Positions 9,859 to 21,935 of a stretch of DNA of 32,633 bases are shown here, one piece after another. Every line of letters starts with the position of its first letter. Position 1 is the stretch's first letter. Made by a program: the position numbers and the translations under genes. The notes beneath the pieces were generated by a model. It was not told where the DNA came from, made no database searches, and was given only the letters and a program-made list of their open reading frames with translations. Source of the stretch: Branchiostoma floridae (lineage: Eukaryota > Chordata > Leptocardii > Amphioxiformes > Branchiostomatidae); the NCBI RefSeq assembly GCF_000003815.2, contig NC_049994.1, positions 8,878,634 through 8,911,266 of the forward strand, given 5' to 3'.

Positions 9859-10010
9859 ACGAAGGAGAATTTTCTGGTTGGCCGGACCAGAGACGGGAAG
9901 TTCACGGTTGGGCGGAGCGACAAGCGCTCTCCTGCCGTGGCAGTGGCTGCACCTGCGGACTTGGAGAGGCTGTTGTCATCAATCACAGACGTACATAACA
10001 ACAATGCACG
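9859..10010. other. CpG-rich patch open on both strands, possible exon or gene relic
   Basis: GC content rises sharply. On the plus strand one frame reads protein-like from 9859 (ENFLVGRTRDGKFTVGRSDK, later PADLERLLSSITDV) with many G-starting codons, which suggests real coding history. On the minus strand another frame runs to TAA at 9857-9855 and has a possible acceptor TGTATCGCAG near 10019. The two readings cannot both be right. No family is recognised, and flanking splice signals for the plus reading are poor, so a pseudogene or retrocopy fragment is also possible. Confidence 0.25.
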
Positions 10011-11769
10011 GTCCTGCTGCGATACAGACACAAAATCACACCAACACCAGATGTTCTGTTACTCTGGAGGTCAGGCCTGCCTGCTACAACACAAAGAACG
10101 AGTGTGTGCAACTTTGGACCAGATCACTTCAATCTTCATCAAAGCAATTTGGTTGAAAATTAATGGGAACATTCCTTTTTCTTTGTGTGGGGACAAAGGG
10201 TTAACGTTTAACCCTCCATGGCCTAGTTCACTCGTCACAGTCATCAGGAGAAATAGGGTTAATCAAATAATACAAGCCAAGAGAGTATATTGTATGGCCA
10301 CCCCAGTATACATTTTTAAGTGACTATTCTGCAAGAGAGCAGGATTAAAACAGAGACATGAGACAAAGCCTGGGTTCTGACTATCCTCAGTCCTGAATAT
10401 TAGCAATTTAGGAACAGGCTAAGACTTTCATTTCCTTCTGAATAGAGAACCAAATGAAATTGGTGTGTACATTCACAATAGACTACCAGTTTTATGCTGA
10501 TGGACCTGAAGCTTGCCATAATTCATTGGCAGCTGACAGAACTTACAAAGGCACACCAAAATGCAAAGCTGTAATTTTGCAGTCACTCAATTCTAAACTG
10601 GGGCATTTCCAGAGGTTTTATGATTGTAATAACAGCGCAAAAGTTGAGTCATAGAAACACCTATGGTTTCAAATTCGCAGCGAAGTAGTCAACGTGAGTT
10701 TACATACAACCACCATGAAAATGTCAAATTTTGATACTGTCTGTAGTTCAATCCTCATTGACAACATAATCATTACATTATCCACTTATAGAATTGACAA
10801 GCACAGACAATACCGGCTTCTTGTTTCAACTAGAAGAGTCTCTTCTGGTACCAGAAAGGATAACACAATTTGCATAATCTACCTTATCCTAATTCCCTCA
10901 CTTCAAGTCTTGCTGATCAGCTTAGTCTAGGAGAAAAGCTTCTCAACATTAGTGGTTAATGTAATTATTAACCTGTCAATCAGGATCAACCTACATTGTC
11001 GAAGTATATGCAGAATTATTGATGTCACAAACAAATGAAGCTTTGAATTTTGTGGTTTCCTTGTACTTTCCAAACAGAGGTTTGTTTTGGACGTATTTTA
11101 GGTGTTTTTATTGATCTGTCTATTTCGTTAGGTTTTCTTTTTGTTTGCCAGCCAACCTGACAAATAGACAGTCTGATAAAAATGTCTAAAAAATGTCCAA
11201 ACCCAGCTGAAGTCTAACCTTAAATGCTTGGAGAACAGAGGGAACTTTGCAAGGTCTGTCAACTGCCAAAAGATGTAACAAATTGTTTCAAGTTTTCTCT
11301 GTTGACAGTTGGCCCCTTTGGACAAGTACAAACTGAAACAGTTGGATACTACTGCAACTGTTGAAGCAATGGTGACCATAGCAACTGAGCCTTAGTCACA
11401 TGACAATAATAAACAAACATTGTCCTCACTCTATCTGTCCCAAACACAGCAAGGACAAGCCAATACCACATGTTGGAAGCTTCATGCCATCTTTACATGT
11501 AAATCTCTTGCAAAACATATGTCTTTCCATACTAGTATGTACAGGATGACCAAGGAATACAGTAACAAGATGACCAAAAGGCAAAGTTGCTACTGAATCG
11601 ACAAAACTCAACGACTTTGTATGCCTAGAGCAGCTTCCATATCAAACAAGTTGCGCATTCCCTTTTAAGGCTACTGTACTCGAATGGTTATGTCAACATA
11701 CGTTACCACATTCTCAAGCAAGAGCAGGGCACTGCCATGTGTGTGTAGAGTCTGCCCACAGTCTGTAGT

Positions 11770-12354
11770 NNNNNNNNNNNNNNNNNNNNNNNNNNNNNNN
11801 NNNNNNNNNNNNNNNNNNNNNNNNNNNNNNNNNNNNNNNNNNNNNNNNNNNNNNNNNNNNNNNNNNNNNNNNNNNNNNNNNNNNNNNNNNNNNNNNNNNN
11901 NNNNNNNNNNNNNNNNNNNNNNNNNNNNNNNNNNNNNNNNNNNNNNNNNNNNNNNNNNNNNNNNNNNNNNNNNNNNNNNNNNNNNNNNNNNNNNNNNNNN
12001 NNNNNNNNNNNNNNNNNNNNNNNNNNNNNNNNNNNNNNNNNNNNNNNNNNNNNNNNNNNNNNNNNNNNNNNNNNNNNNNNNNNNNNNNNNNNNNNNNNNN
12101 NNNNNNNNNNNNNNNNNNNNNNNNNNNNNNNNNNNNNNNNNNNNNNNNNNNNNNNNNNNNNNNNNNNNNNNNNNNNNNNNNNNNNNNNNNNNNNNNNNNN
12201 NNNNNNNNNNNNNNNNNNNNNNNNNNNNNNNNNNNNNNNNNNNNNNNNNNNNNNNNNNNNNNNNNNNNNNNNNNNNNNNNNNNNNNNNNNNNNNNNNNNN
12301 NNNNNNNNNNNNNNNNNNNNNNNNNNNNNNNNNNNNNNNNNNNNNNNNNNNNNN
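11770..12354. other. Assembly gap (585 N)
   Basis: A run of N of unknown content. ORFs drawn across it are meaningless. A missing ADAR2-like upstream exon could be hidden here. Confidence 0.99.
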
Positions 12355-13492
12355 TGAGGTAGATTCTCAAGACTTCAAACAAATTTTCTGACATGTTAAT
12401 TTTCTATAATTATTCTTCTGTGGTCAGCTGGTCACCAGGAAAAGTAAAGAAGTGTCCTTCTTTTACTTAAAGTCTTCATTTCAAAAGACCTACATTTTAT
12501 ATCATTGTTGTACAGGGGGAAATGTTCTCACAACCCTGGCATTAAGTTGACATGCCTTTTTTTGAAACCACGGAACACAAAATTAAGAATAGCACAAAGT
12601 ACGGTAAACCAGTAGAAAACTTCGGCTATCTATATATATATCTTCTAAAGACAAAATTCACTACTAAACTTTTGATGAAAACCTTTCTTTAAGTGCCAGA
12701 CTAGTAGCACAACATTCCTATTATCGAAATAAGATTAAAGAAATAACAAAATTTCTTCCCCCTTAAAGAAATTATGTTATACAAATGTAGATACAAGGTA
12801 TAACGGATTCAATTATGCAATAACTCTTAATAGGATCATCCAAAGATACATTGATGATTGTACAACTGTTACAACTAGCTAGCATCTATCTAACATTTTA
12901 GAAATCTGGGGTAAACTCTACCATACAAAGCTGGCCTCCAAGGCACATTACTTAGCAACAAGGGTGAGTGAAATGTCAAGTATTACATTTGTCTTCCTTT
13001 TCCAAGGTATGAATGACTTGAAAGGAATAGAACTATACCTGAAGCAACTGCTGTCAGATTCCCTGCAAAATCCATCTCTCTAATGGAAGAGAAAGAAATC
13101 CCAGTTCTGCTCAGAGGGCTAACTCTAGACGCTCTCTTTTCTGACAAAATCTGGAGTAAAATTATCCAACAAAGGAGCGCAAACAGTCTGGACCTCTTTT
13201 GTACGGTTGACGGCAAGGATAAATGGGGGGTAACACGATCCCCTACCGGATTCCAAAACCAGAGCACCACTTAAAGAATCCTCCAATCACACCGTACAAC
13301 ACTAAGCACACAAGAAGTAGCAACGCCGAGCTAACAATCAAACACTTTGCTGAAGAGTTCCACAAATATGGAGAACGGGCCGAGCGAGTGTGTTCCTTGT
13401 TAACTGTCACTACTGCACAAACAGGCAAATATTAGGACTCGCACCCTAGTCTCAACAATGGGTGTTGGTCTTGGTACATGGTCTAATACCTA

Positions 13493-13720
13493 AGGAAAAT
13501 AGCTGCACATTTCAACTGCTAACCTCAAGACAAATAAATATAAGCATTTATGGTATCATTCTCTTTGTCCAGAAAAGTAACTGCCTTGAGCTTTCTTAAG
13601 CTTTCAACAGCTAAGTAAAATAGCTGCACATTTCAACTGCTAACCTCAAGACAAATAAATATAAGCATTTATGGTATCATTCTCTTTGTCCAGAAAAGTA
13701 ACTGCCTTGAGCTTTCAACA
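13493..13720. repeat. Two-copy tandem duplication, 121-bp period
   Basis: The block starting AAAATAGCTGCACATTTC occurs at about 13497 and again at 13618, nearly identical through GCCTTGAGCTTTC. Copy 1 has ten extra bases (TTAAGCTTTC) before CAACAG. The near-perfect identity points to a recent duplication or an assembly artefact. Confidence 0.95.
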
Positions 13721-16249
13721 GTTTAATTTGCCAGCACCTACTTTGTACAATTTTAGCCATGAAGATAGTGATAAATGAATGAATATCAATTACGGAATAA
13801 CTTTTTTGGTGTACATTAATATTCTATCTCAGAAAGACAGTTAAACTTATAAAAAACAAACTTTTCAGAGATCACCTTACAACTGAATTTCTGTAATTAT
13901 GCTGGAAATAGCTATTATCATGAATTATACATCTCATAGCATTATAGCATTTCTGGAACTTTTTACAAGACACTCTCATTGAAATACACACTGTGTATTT
14001 CTTCTTCTTCACAGAGATAGTAAAATGTGATGCAAAACAAGTATGATATTGACCTTGCCCAACACAGAACTCACCCCACAGCCCTCAATAGTCCTGTTAA
14101 TTAAACCCATTACATTGTATTTGGATACGGTAGACGGAACATTGATGGAAAATTTAATCAAGGAAAAGTAAATTAACATCATTAAATGCCACAAATTGGA
14201 ACTGGCTTTCCAGCGTCCTTTGCATTACTCCCTGGGTCCAAGGACATTGCAATGTGACCGCTCGCACCGTACTGCGATTTTGAAGTGGACATTGTCCTGG
14301 ATACTGGAGTAACGTCCGAAGTCAAGCACTCTCATAGAATGACATCTCACATAAAAGGGTCAAGGCAGCTTTTGTTTACAGAAATATTTGTTTTCAGTAG
14401 GATTTTTACTAACTAATGATTCAACTCTACTTAAACATGCACATATGGACCGCCTGACAAATGTGACCATTTTGGTGGTCCCTCAGACAATATTTCCCAT
14501 TGACACTAGCATTTAGTTTCGAGTAAAGTTGAAGCAAAGATTTGGTACTGTTTTGTCCCCAACATATCTTTACTGACCACTATGTGGGCTTGGTACATAC
14601 ATTTGTATTTTTTATATTTAAAAAAACAGCACTATTTGTGATTGGTTCCCCAATGTTATCATACACAGCCCTTACAACATTCAATTACAGCCTAGCACAT
14701 TGTTTGAAGAGGACACTGTTCAGTTAAAAGCAGTTACCAGAACCACAAAGCAGAGAATCAAACACAAACGACAGCTAAGGCAGGCCACTCTCGTGATCAT
14801 AGCAAGCCACACTGTTGTATGTAATAGATAAGTGTTACGATGTTTCTAGAACCTGTAAAAATCTATCTCAAACATAACCTTTTGTTATACTATTGGCCAG
14901 ATGGTGGCTTCTAAATTACTGGAGCAAACATAGCCATAATACGAAAATGTCATTTGTACCCGAGTGTTCATGCTGTCTTTCAGTATTTGTTTGATGCTTT
15001 TTATTGTCTCCACTGACAACTTGGCATAATAATAGCATATATCAGAGGTGACAGCCCATTATCTAGATGATGTACATTATAAGAAATATCCTACTACACA
15101 TGTATAACTAACATAATTCACGACATATTGTTCAGGCAATGTTTTGTTCAAGGCACAAAATGACATATTATAATGTTCATCACATACAGTACTACACAGC
15201 CATATAAACTTTGATATTTCTTTCCTCCCAAGCTTCACAGCCATGTGAAGATTTTCTGTTCTAGAAAATGAAACTATTCTACAGCTCTGATCCAGATAAA
15301 ACCCAAAACTGACACTTCTTGAACAAATATTGACCCATCTCTTACCTGAGAATATTTGGCACATGTGATACTGAGTTTAAAGACTTAATTTACTATCCTC
15401 CACAAAAGTTACTGTAAATTCTTTCAAGCAGGAGGGTCTAAAGGAGTTTCAGGAGAAACTGGATATACTTAGGCTGCCCCCATACGGGGTTCTCTGTGTA
15501 GGGCATTGTCGTGAAACTGTGAAACTTCACATCAAACAAATAGACAAAGTATCACTAGCTCTCAATACATGTATTGTTAAAGAATATTGAATGATGGTAT
15601 GCATAATAATGTAATGTAATTAAGGCCACTGACACACACCTTCATTATTACCCAATTTATCATAAAATGGAAACAACAATTTTACAAGCACTGTCAGTAA
15701 TAAAGCCAGAGCAGTAGTACATTTTAACATGATGGTACTTTTTGGTAGGATTTTTACAGGCACTGCGGGTAATGCAAAATGTCAAATACAATCATTACTG
15801 AGCCAGACAGTGTGGGGTAGTCATGCATTTGATGAGGGTAATCACATAACCCTAATGTGGGCTTCTGTAATAAAGCAATAACACTCCCAGTCCACAAAGT
15901 CACCCAAGATAGACAGTGAAACTAGACTGTAATGACATACAACGTCATCTCTAGCGTCACATTGTACAATTCATCATCTTGCAAGTTCATCGTTAAAACA
16001 TGCAAAACCTTGACGAAAATTATTTAGCGATGACAATCATACTTTTATTGCTTCTATCACATCATGTCTGACCTTTTTCTATTACCATAGTAAACAATAC
16101 ATAAATTTGCATGTCATAAGAATATGTAGGGGAGCATATGTGTGGTTTTGGAACCTTTCTTAAACCTGAAAACATGTATATGATTGTCATGCAGTTTGGG
16201 CAGAAAATTGAACTCAGTACTGAAACAAGACCAAAACCCTTCAAGATGA

Positions 16250-16385
16250 AAAGAAATCAGAAGTTCTGCTGCAGTACCAAGGAAAGCTGCCAGGGGGCCC
16301 AAATCGACCTTGACCTTCCTGAGACTGGCCCCCATACCAAATATCGTCACATCCATCCAGAAGTTCTTAAGTTGCGCTGACCACA
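16250..16385 (-). repeat. Dispersed repeat copy (same family as 730-815)
   Basis: On the minus strand it reads GTGGTCAGCGCAACTTAAG, GATGGATGTGACGATATTTG, GGTCAAGGTCGATTTGGGCC and CCTTGGTACTGCAGCAG. The last two blocks and ATTTGGTA are shared with the fragment at 730-815. The reading frames over it are probably not genes. Confidence 0.5.
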
Positions 16386-16904
16386 AATTTATCTGCTTTC
16401 TATTTACATCGCTTTTGTGCTACTGGTAAACCCCACAACACCCTCCCTAAACAGGAACTACTTTGTGTAGTAATCCAGCTATTGCACCTGCTTACAATTA
16501 ATGGGACATTAAACCCATCCGTACAAATACTTGAGACGAGAGCTCTCTTTTAAAGTTTCTTCTGAACAGCATAACGTCCAGCCAACCCCTTCACAGAGAA
16601 ACAACAAGAGGTACTTGTGACTGGAGCACTGTTTCTCTATCGTTTCAAAATCCAGGTGCAGAGGGACAAAGAGAGGAGAAAATGCAACAGCCAGGAATTT
16701 TCTGTTCAACAACTCTGATACCTTTGTGCAAAACAAAAAGCTCAGTGGTTATAAGCTTACATGGTGAAGGATAATTGTCCAGAAATTATCCAAATCAAAA
16801 TCTATAATTCTTGTGAAACATCCACTTATTTTGCACCTAACAGCTGCTGCAACTGTTATTTCAAATTGTACTTTATATTCCTTAATAATATATAGAATTC
16901 TAAC

Positions 16905-17070
16905 AGTCGTGTCCACATGATGCAGTGGTTTCCCATATACATTTGTATATCTGGTTCAAATTCCAGGGGCTGTCAGCCTGAGTTTGTACTCTAGTCTGTC
17001 CAGACACAACTGGAGAAGAGTTGCATCATCCTACTGGTAGGGGAGGTATGAGGGAGCCTTAGGGTGTTAA
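16905..17070 (+). mobile_element. Degenerate tRNA-derived SINE
   Basis: Box A-like TGATGCAGTGG at 16918-16928 and box B-like GGTTCAAATTCC at 16953-16964 have tRNA spacing. They are followed by a non-tRNA body (ACACAACTGGAGAAGAG ...). No target duplication was found. Confidence 0.45.
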
Positions 17071-17689
17071 CTCTGCTTATAAAAGAACCAAACACACTTA
17101 TTGAGAAGAGTAGTGGTGACCTAGTGCGCTTGTCCAAAGATAAACAAGCCTTAGCGAAGCCTTGTGCTAAAAGCTAATGAAAATGTGTCATGCTTGTAAA
17201 GCATATACATGTAAATGATGGATTTTAACAAACAGGGTCAAATGGTTCTACAGGCTTTACAAGGAATAAGGGGTAAAAAAAATACTTTGTTTCCTGAAGT
17301 CCTGCCTCTCTGTCTCTATCAATTTCTTCTCTAACGGCAGTTTCCTTTGGAACTACCGGTACAGCAGAGTATCACCATAAGAACATATCACCGAACTTTG
17401 CAATACAAAGTTGATGTATGTAGAACTTAACACGAGGTTATAAAAAGATTACTTCTGACTTCGTTATTGCGACTACGTGACGGGAAAAGTCGCAACTTGT
17501 TTTATCGAGATAAACCCCAAGTACCCGGAATGATCTAGACGCGGCGGCACCACATTCATCAACACACAACCAAATGACCTCAAGTGCAATTTTGTCAGAA
17601 TGAAAATCCTGCTGATAACATTTCTCACAACGTTTGAGAAAAGCATTCTTCTCCCAGCGGTACTCAAGGTGAAGACATCAGGGTAAACT

Positions 17690-17945
17690 GTCATCTCCCG
17701 TGTTATCGTAATCACAAACATGCCCCCCTCCCACCCAGGTGCCATTTATAAAAAGGTCCCTCCGTGTACGCCACTCCCTCGGGGACTCTGCTGGAAAGAA
17801 ATTCATTAACGAACAAGGTCGTTTATCATCTTTCCTTTATTACATGAGCTAAATTAACCAAGCTTAGCCCCATATCTCTCCATTCTTTATCTTTATGAAG
17901 TGATGAAGCAGAAGGGGTGATTAAGCCCAGGAAACAAAGAGGATG
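17690..17945. promoter_or_regulatory. Possible conserved regulatory block
   Basis: Complex sequence without repeats and with moderate GC. It includes TATAAAAAGG near 17746 (TATA-like, plus strand), GTCGTTTATCATC and CATTAACGAAC. No coding frame fits. The call rests on texture and motifs alone; no comparison was possible. Confidence 0.2.
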
Positions 17946-19882
17946 CTGATTAACTGACATCATTACCTCTCAGGTCTGATGGGGAGAAGTGAACCAGGAG
18001 AAATGGAGGAAGTCCTGTGGGCGTGCTTAGATAGGTCAGACCAGATGAGACCGTACTTTTGAAGGACGGAACTGAATTTTCAGAGTTAAATGTATTTGTC
18101 AAAAACAGGCTTACACGTAATACACTATATGCACAAAGTGATACCCAGATTACACCTTGCATATTATGTAGATATCCCCATGCTGAACAAACACTTCACA
18201 TAATATAGAATTAAAACAGAACTACATGAGACTGGCCTAGAAATGCTCTAAAATTATCATTTTCTCATGTTTAAATACATTTCTAAAACAAAATGTTCGC
18301 AATGCACGTTCAAACTTCTTAAAAACTGCTTAACCCACACTTACATGACAATCCTGTCATTTTGTTTTGTGAGTTCTCAGATTTGAAAGGAAATGCTGGA
18401 AAAACACGATGAAAACAAAGCCTGAGGACAAGGTTTATGCCTTGGTGCACTCACTTTTATGGTGAATAGTCACATTCGTTCCACAAGTTTCCTATAAGTA
18501 CACTCTGCTTTTAATATTTCTGGTAACCTTGATTCCCACTTTAAGGTGTTCGAGAAGTCAAGGAAAGAAAGTGCTGTGGCCTTGAAGTAAATTGGTATGG
18601 CCTTATGATAATCTTTGTAACAGCAAAACTAAAAAAAAAATCATCATCCTACAAGTCATTACACTTGCCAGGAACAATCTAGTACACTGAAAAGACTGCC
18701 AGAAGACCTCATATTAGACAAGTCATCTCTGCAGCCCCAGATGTAGGTTAATAGTGTCAACCAAGGCAGTACTGAGTGACTGGCTTGATTGCCCCACGAG
18801 CAATCTACTGTTGGTCCAGCCCAACACTTAACCCAATTCCGAAACATCAACTCATCTGTCAAAGTGTAATGATTAAATCACTGTCAGGGCGACTACTTTT
18901 AGTGCGGAAGTCTACACTGACCTGAGGATGGAAAAAACTACAGGGGAGTGTCATACTCAATGTGGGTAGGAAAATTTCCAATTGCATACAGAGAATGCAG
19001 TATATGTCTTGGGTCTAAAGAGTGTACACATATAAACGCATGCTACTTGTCCCATAATATAACTATAGCATCTTCTTTAAAGAATTCTTCTTTCTTGTAT
19101 GCTAAAATACTTTCAAAAACTTTAAAAAGTTTAAGTTTTCACTTTGACACCTTATACGATTCAAGTTCATGTTCTTCGAATTCTATCTCTAATCTGTGTA
19201 ATAGCAAGGTTTAACTGTTGAAGGTTTTTGTGCCTTTCTTTCTCCTGTGCAAAAGGAATGCTAAAAATGGTTGAAAGTGAAATGGAGCAATCTATTCTGA
19301 GGGCAGGGGTCGTAAAGTTGATGATAGGAAATCATTACAGTCAACAACTCAGTTAACAAGTTTCTCCAAGTTGTCAATCATACAGGAAGTAGGTCAAATC
19401 CAGTCACTTGAGACCGTTGTATCTTTGCTGTGCGGAGGAAAACGTAATGCTAGGGTTTAAGGTTGAAATTGCTGAAACTCTCAGTTGTTTCTGCTTCTTG
19501 TTCTTTGCACTTGAACCCAATTGCTAGCCTAATGGCATCGGCAATTACAAGTACATAAAGATTGACAATCCTGGCTGCTAACACCAAAAACAAGTATCAC
19601 TGAACCCCTCATAATCTAATCAGCGGCTTCTAACAGACACATGATTTATAGCAGTCTCAATAATTATGTAAATAGCCAAGCAAAAATATTGTGATTACAT
19701 TAATTTAGTCATATTACCTACCCGGCTGTGCATCACTCTTAATACATGGTGTAGACATACTATATTCATCAATGATCTTCCTAAGACTGTTTTATCTTAG
19801 TTTAGGGCATACTAATTTATTTTCTTGCTTCTCAGTCATCTTATGGTGAAAATATAGCAAGTCACATTTAGTGGAAAATCAT
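17946..19882. other. AT-rich non-coding DNA, nothing identified
   Basis: Only short ORFs without protein-like composition. No repeats with recognisable ends and no RNA genes were seen. Confidence 0.5.
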
Positions 19883-19891
19883 ACTAGAAAG

Positions 19892-20171
19892 GAACGGTGC
19901 AATTGCCGAGTGGGTAGAGTATTCCCCCTGCATTTGGTAGGTAGTTTGATCCTCGGCCGAGTCATGCCAAAGTCTTTAAAAATGGTACATGCTGCTTTCT
20001 CTGCTTAGAACTCAGCATTTGGGAAAGAGTACGGAAGTTGGACACACACCAGTACCAGTGGACTAGCCCCTGCTGTAGTGATTGCACAAAGTTGTGTGGC
20101 CCAGGGCTACTGAAATGGAGATGGGCGCTGCCCTATACGCCATCAGGCATGGGAAGGATTTTAACTTTGAC
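19892..20171 (+). mobile_element. tRNA-derived SINE with target duplication, about 280 bp
   Basis: The head has box A-like TTGCCGAGTGG (19903-19913) and box B-like AGTTTGATCCT (19943-19953). The body continues to GAGATGGGCGCTGCCC and CATCAGGCATGGGAAGG. The direct repeat ACTAGAAAG flanks it at 19883-19891 and 20172-20180, as expected for LINE-mediated insertion. The head is tRNA-like, but the element cannot encode a working tRNA. Confidence 0.75.
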
Positions 20172-20180
20172 ACTAGAAAG

Positions 20181-21300
20181 AAGGCCTAGAGGAAATTTGA
20201 TTATGACTATATGATTATCTATAGGAATTAACAAAGGAAATTGTTGTTATGATATTACATTTTTGTACAAGACTACATTTATGTAAGTCTACAAAATGGA
20301 TGGATTGTCTACAAAACTCAATAAGCTTTCACTTTGTTATACAAGGACTTACAGCAAGACACCACAATGTGCAACACAATCTCTACCAGGCATTAATAAC
20401 ATAATGATGATCCATCCATTGACCTGTGAGAATACAATAATTATTATCGCACACATCAAATCAGAAGATGACATTTGAGCTGAGAGAATGGATCATTTCC
20501 CCTCTGATGATCATGACTTCACATAAATTGTCAAACACAGATGTACAAAGCAGCATCTGTTCATATACCCCCGGGGGGTCCCAGAAATTACAGTATACAT
20601 ATCTCTGTACATAATACCTATGATTTATCATAAAGCAAATATAGTTATCAACACGGAAGTTATCCTGAGTATGCATATTCTAATGGTACATATTAATGAA
20701 TAAGACCAAAAGCAACTTTAGTTAGTATATTAAGACCAAGCTAAAGAACAAGCTTATATAACAAGTATAGCATGTCTACACATTCATTTTGTGGGCTCTT
20801 TAATTTAGGAATAATCATCCATGCATATAACACACTCTCCGGTTTAACGTCTGTTGGTAACTGATTTCATTATGTACTGTCAGTTGGCATGCTATGAAAA
20901 CAGCTTGTTCAAGCCAGAGAAAAAGAACTAACAATATAGGAATTTCAGTTGGAGTTGTTACATGGCATTGAACTAAGTTTGATTCTTCAAACTATAAATA
21001 TATACATTGTACTTTGACACAGAAAAATCCATTTTGCTAAAAAAATAAAGTGGGACATACAATATATATGTACTGCCGATACTGTTACATACTGTGTCAT
21101 GTTACGGGCATTTAAACTTAAGGTTGATTAGCAACATTAGCAATAAGCAATGCAATCAGATTGGCACAATAATGTTGTAGTTATGTACAATTTTCCTACC
21201 CACAGTTGAAGTGTCTGTTTTAGCTCTGAATGGATTTCACCAGGGTTCCAAACATTGTTTTGTTTTCCATTCAACATTAGTAATAGATACATAACTTTCA
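20181..21300. other. AT-rich non-coding DNA
   Basis: Nothing is recognised except a short perfect palindrome, ACCCCCGGGGGGT-like, near 20568-20580 that could form a hairpin. Confidence 0.5.
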
Positions 21301-21422
21301 GTCTAAAACGTGTCATATTTCATACTGCTCAGGAGAGCAATTTCTCTTGGTCTGAAACAATGTCTACAACAATGGAGCCTAACTTCATCAGTACACAACA
21401 GAAGGGAAGAAGAGTTTGAATG

Positions 21423-21538
21423 TACCTGAGTTGTAGGAAGACACGTTTTAGCTTGATAACCATGAGATCCCCTCAGCCTTGGCGGGCCCACGTTGTAACC
21501 GTAATGACCGGTGGGATATTGGAGATCAATGTGAGGCA
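21423..21538 (-). other. Protein-like open stretch ending at a splice-donor-like site
   Basis: The minus strand has a GC-rich open frame (HIDLQYPTGHYGYNVGPP ...) that ends at ACTCAG|GTACATT. No convincing acceptor precedes it, and its phase-0 end does not fit the ADAR2-like exon at 7696 directly. It may be an exon of another transcript or only a conserved non-coding element. Confidence 0.2.
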
Positions 21539-21734
21539 ATAACCAAAAACCTCACTCTGCATATCAAATGTGAAGACCGAACCATTATCATTTACAGGGG
21601 GTTGAAGCTACTACTACCGTAACTACACACACAAGCTGTGTGATCAGAGAAAGGAAACTGTTGTCAAATTCCCTTGGAAGATTGATACACACCGGTGTTG
21701 CGGATGGACTAATTTTGGCTTTTAATTTTCTCAC

Positions 21735-21771
21735 CTAGCCGAATCTTTTCTAGCCGTGTTTTTGTGTTCAT
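21735..21771 (-). CDS. Candidate first coding exon of the ADAR2-like gene
   Basis: On the minus strand an ATG (21771-21769) opens 12 codons, MNTKTRLEKIRL, plus one base, ending at a strong donor consensus CTAG|GTGAGA. The phase is exactly the one the exon at 7696 needs: the split codon becomes GGT (Gly). A TAA lies in frame nine codons upstream, so the start would be this ATG, with G at -3. The resulting protein would be 695 residues, close to human ADAR2. It lies in a CpG-rich patch with an ETS-like TTCCGG just upstream of the ATG. The peptide does not resemble the human N terminus, two other phase-compatible donors exist (15346 and 30624), and the implied intron is 14 kb. Treat it as a hypothesis. 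Confidence 0.27.
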
Positions 21772-21935
21772 TTCCGGTTGGTTGCTGATGATGAATTACC
21801 ACAGGGATGCACAGGAAATTGTCCACCCAGCCTACCGTGGTCCTGTGGTCTCCCGCCGGTGATTCCGACAGCACTACTGCCGTTTTATGAAGCTATTTCA
21901 CCCGGGGTAGCCAAGCACGGTGCACTTGGGTGTCG
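21772..21935 (-). promoter_or_regulatory. CpG-rich patch, possible promoter or 5' UTR
   Basis: This stretch has many CpG dinucleotides (CCGCCGG, TTCCGAC, ACCCGGGG, AGCACGG) inside otherwise AT-rich DNA, and an ETS-type TTCCGG at 21772-21777. It lies immediately upstream, on the minus strand, of the candidate first exon. No TATA box was seen at a usual distance. It could equally be an enhancer or a conserved element. Only transcript 5'-end data would decide. Confidence 0.22.

Larger units (their letters stand above)
7697..11769. other. Upstream intron or intergenic DNA before the gap
   Basis: Mostly AT-rich. It contains the hAT-type MITE (8284-8716) and two CpG-rich patches (9120-9300, 9859-10010). 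No exon can be assigned with confidence. Whether it is transcribed depends on where the ADAR2-like first exon lies. Confidence 0.5.
12355..17690. other. AT-rich non-coding DNA
   Basis: No coding region supported. It contains a tandem duplication at 13493-13720, a dispersed-repeat copy at 16250-16385 and a SINE relic at 16905-17070. A phase-compatible short ORF plus donor (CTCAG|GTAAGA, exon edge 15346, peptide MCQIFS) is one alternative first exon for the ADAR2-like gene. Confidence 0.5.

Noticed and set aside
10195-10215. Near-palindrome GGGTTAACGTTTAACCC
   Set aside because: Isolated, short and imperfect; it does not flank any element.
11684-12394. ORFs of about 230 codons on both strands
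   Set aside because: They run through the N gap; only a few codons are real sequence.
17746-17755. TATAAAAAGG as a promoter TATA box on the plus strand
   Set aside because: No downstream ORF or donor site that would make a first exon was found.
20568-20580. Palindromic CCCCCGGGGGG
   Set aside because: Too short to imply function on its own.
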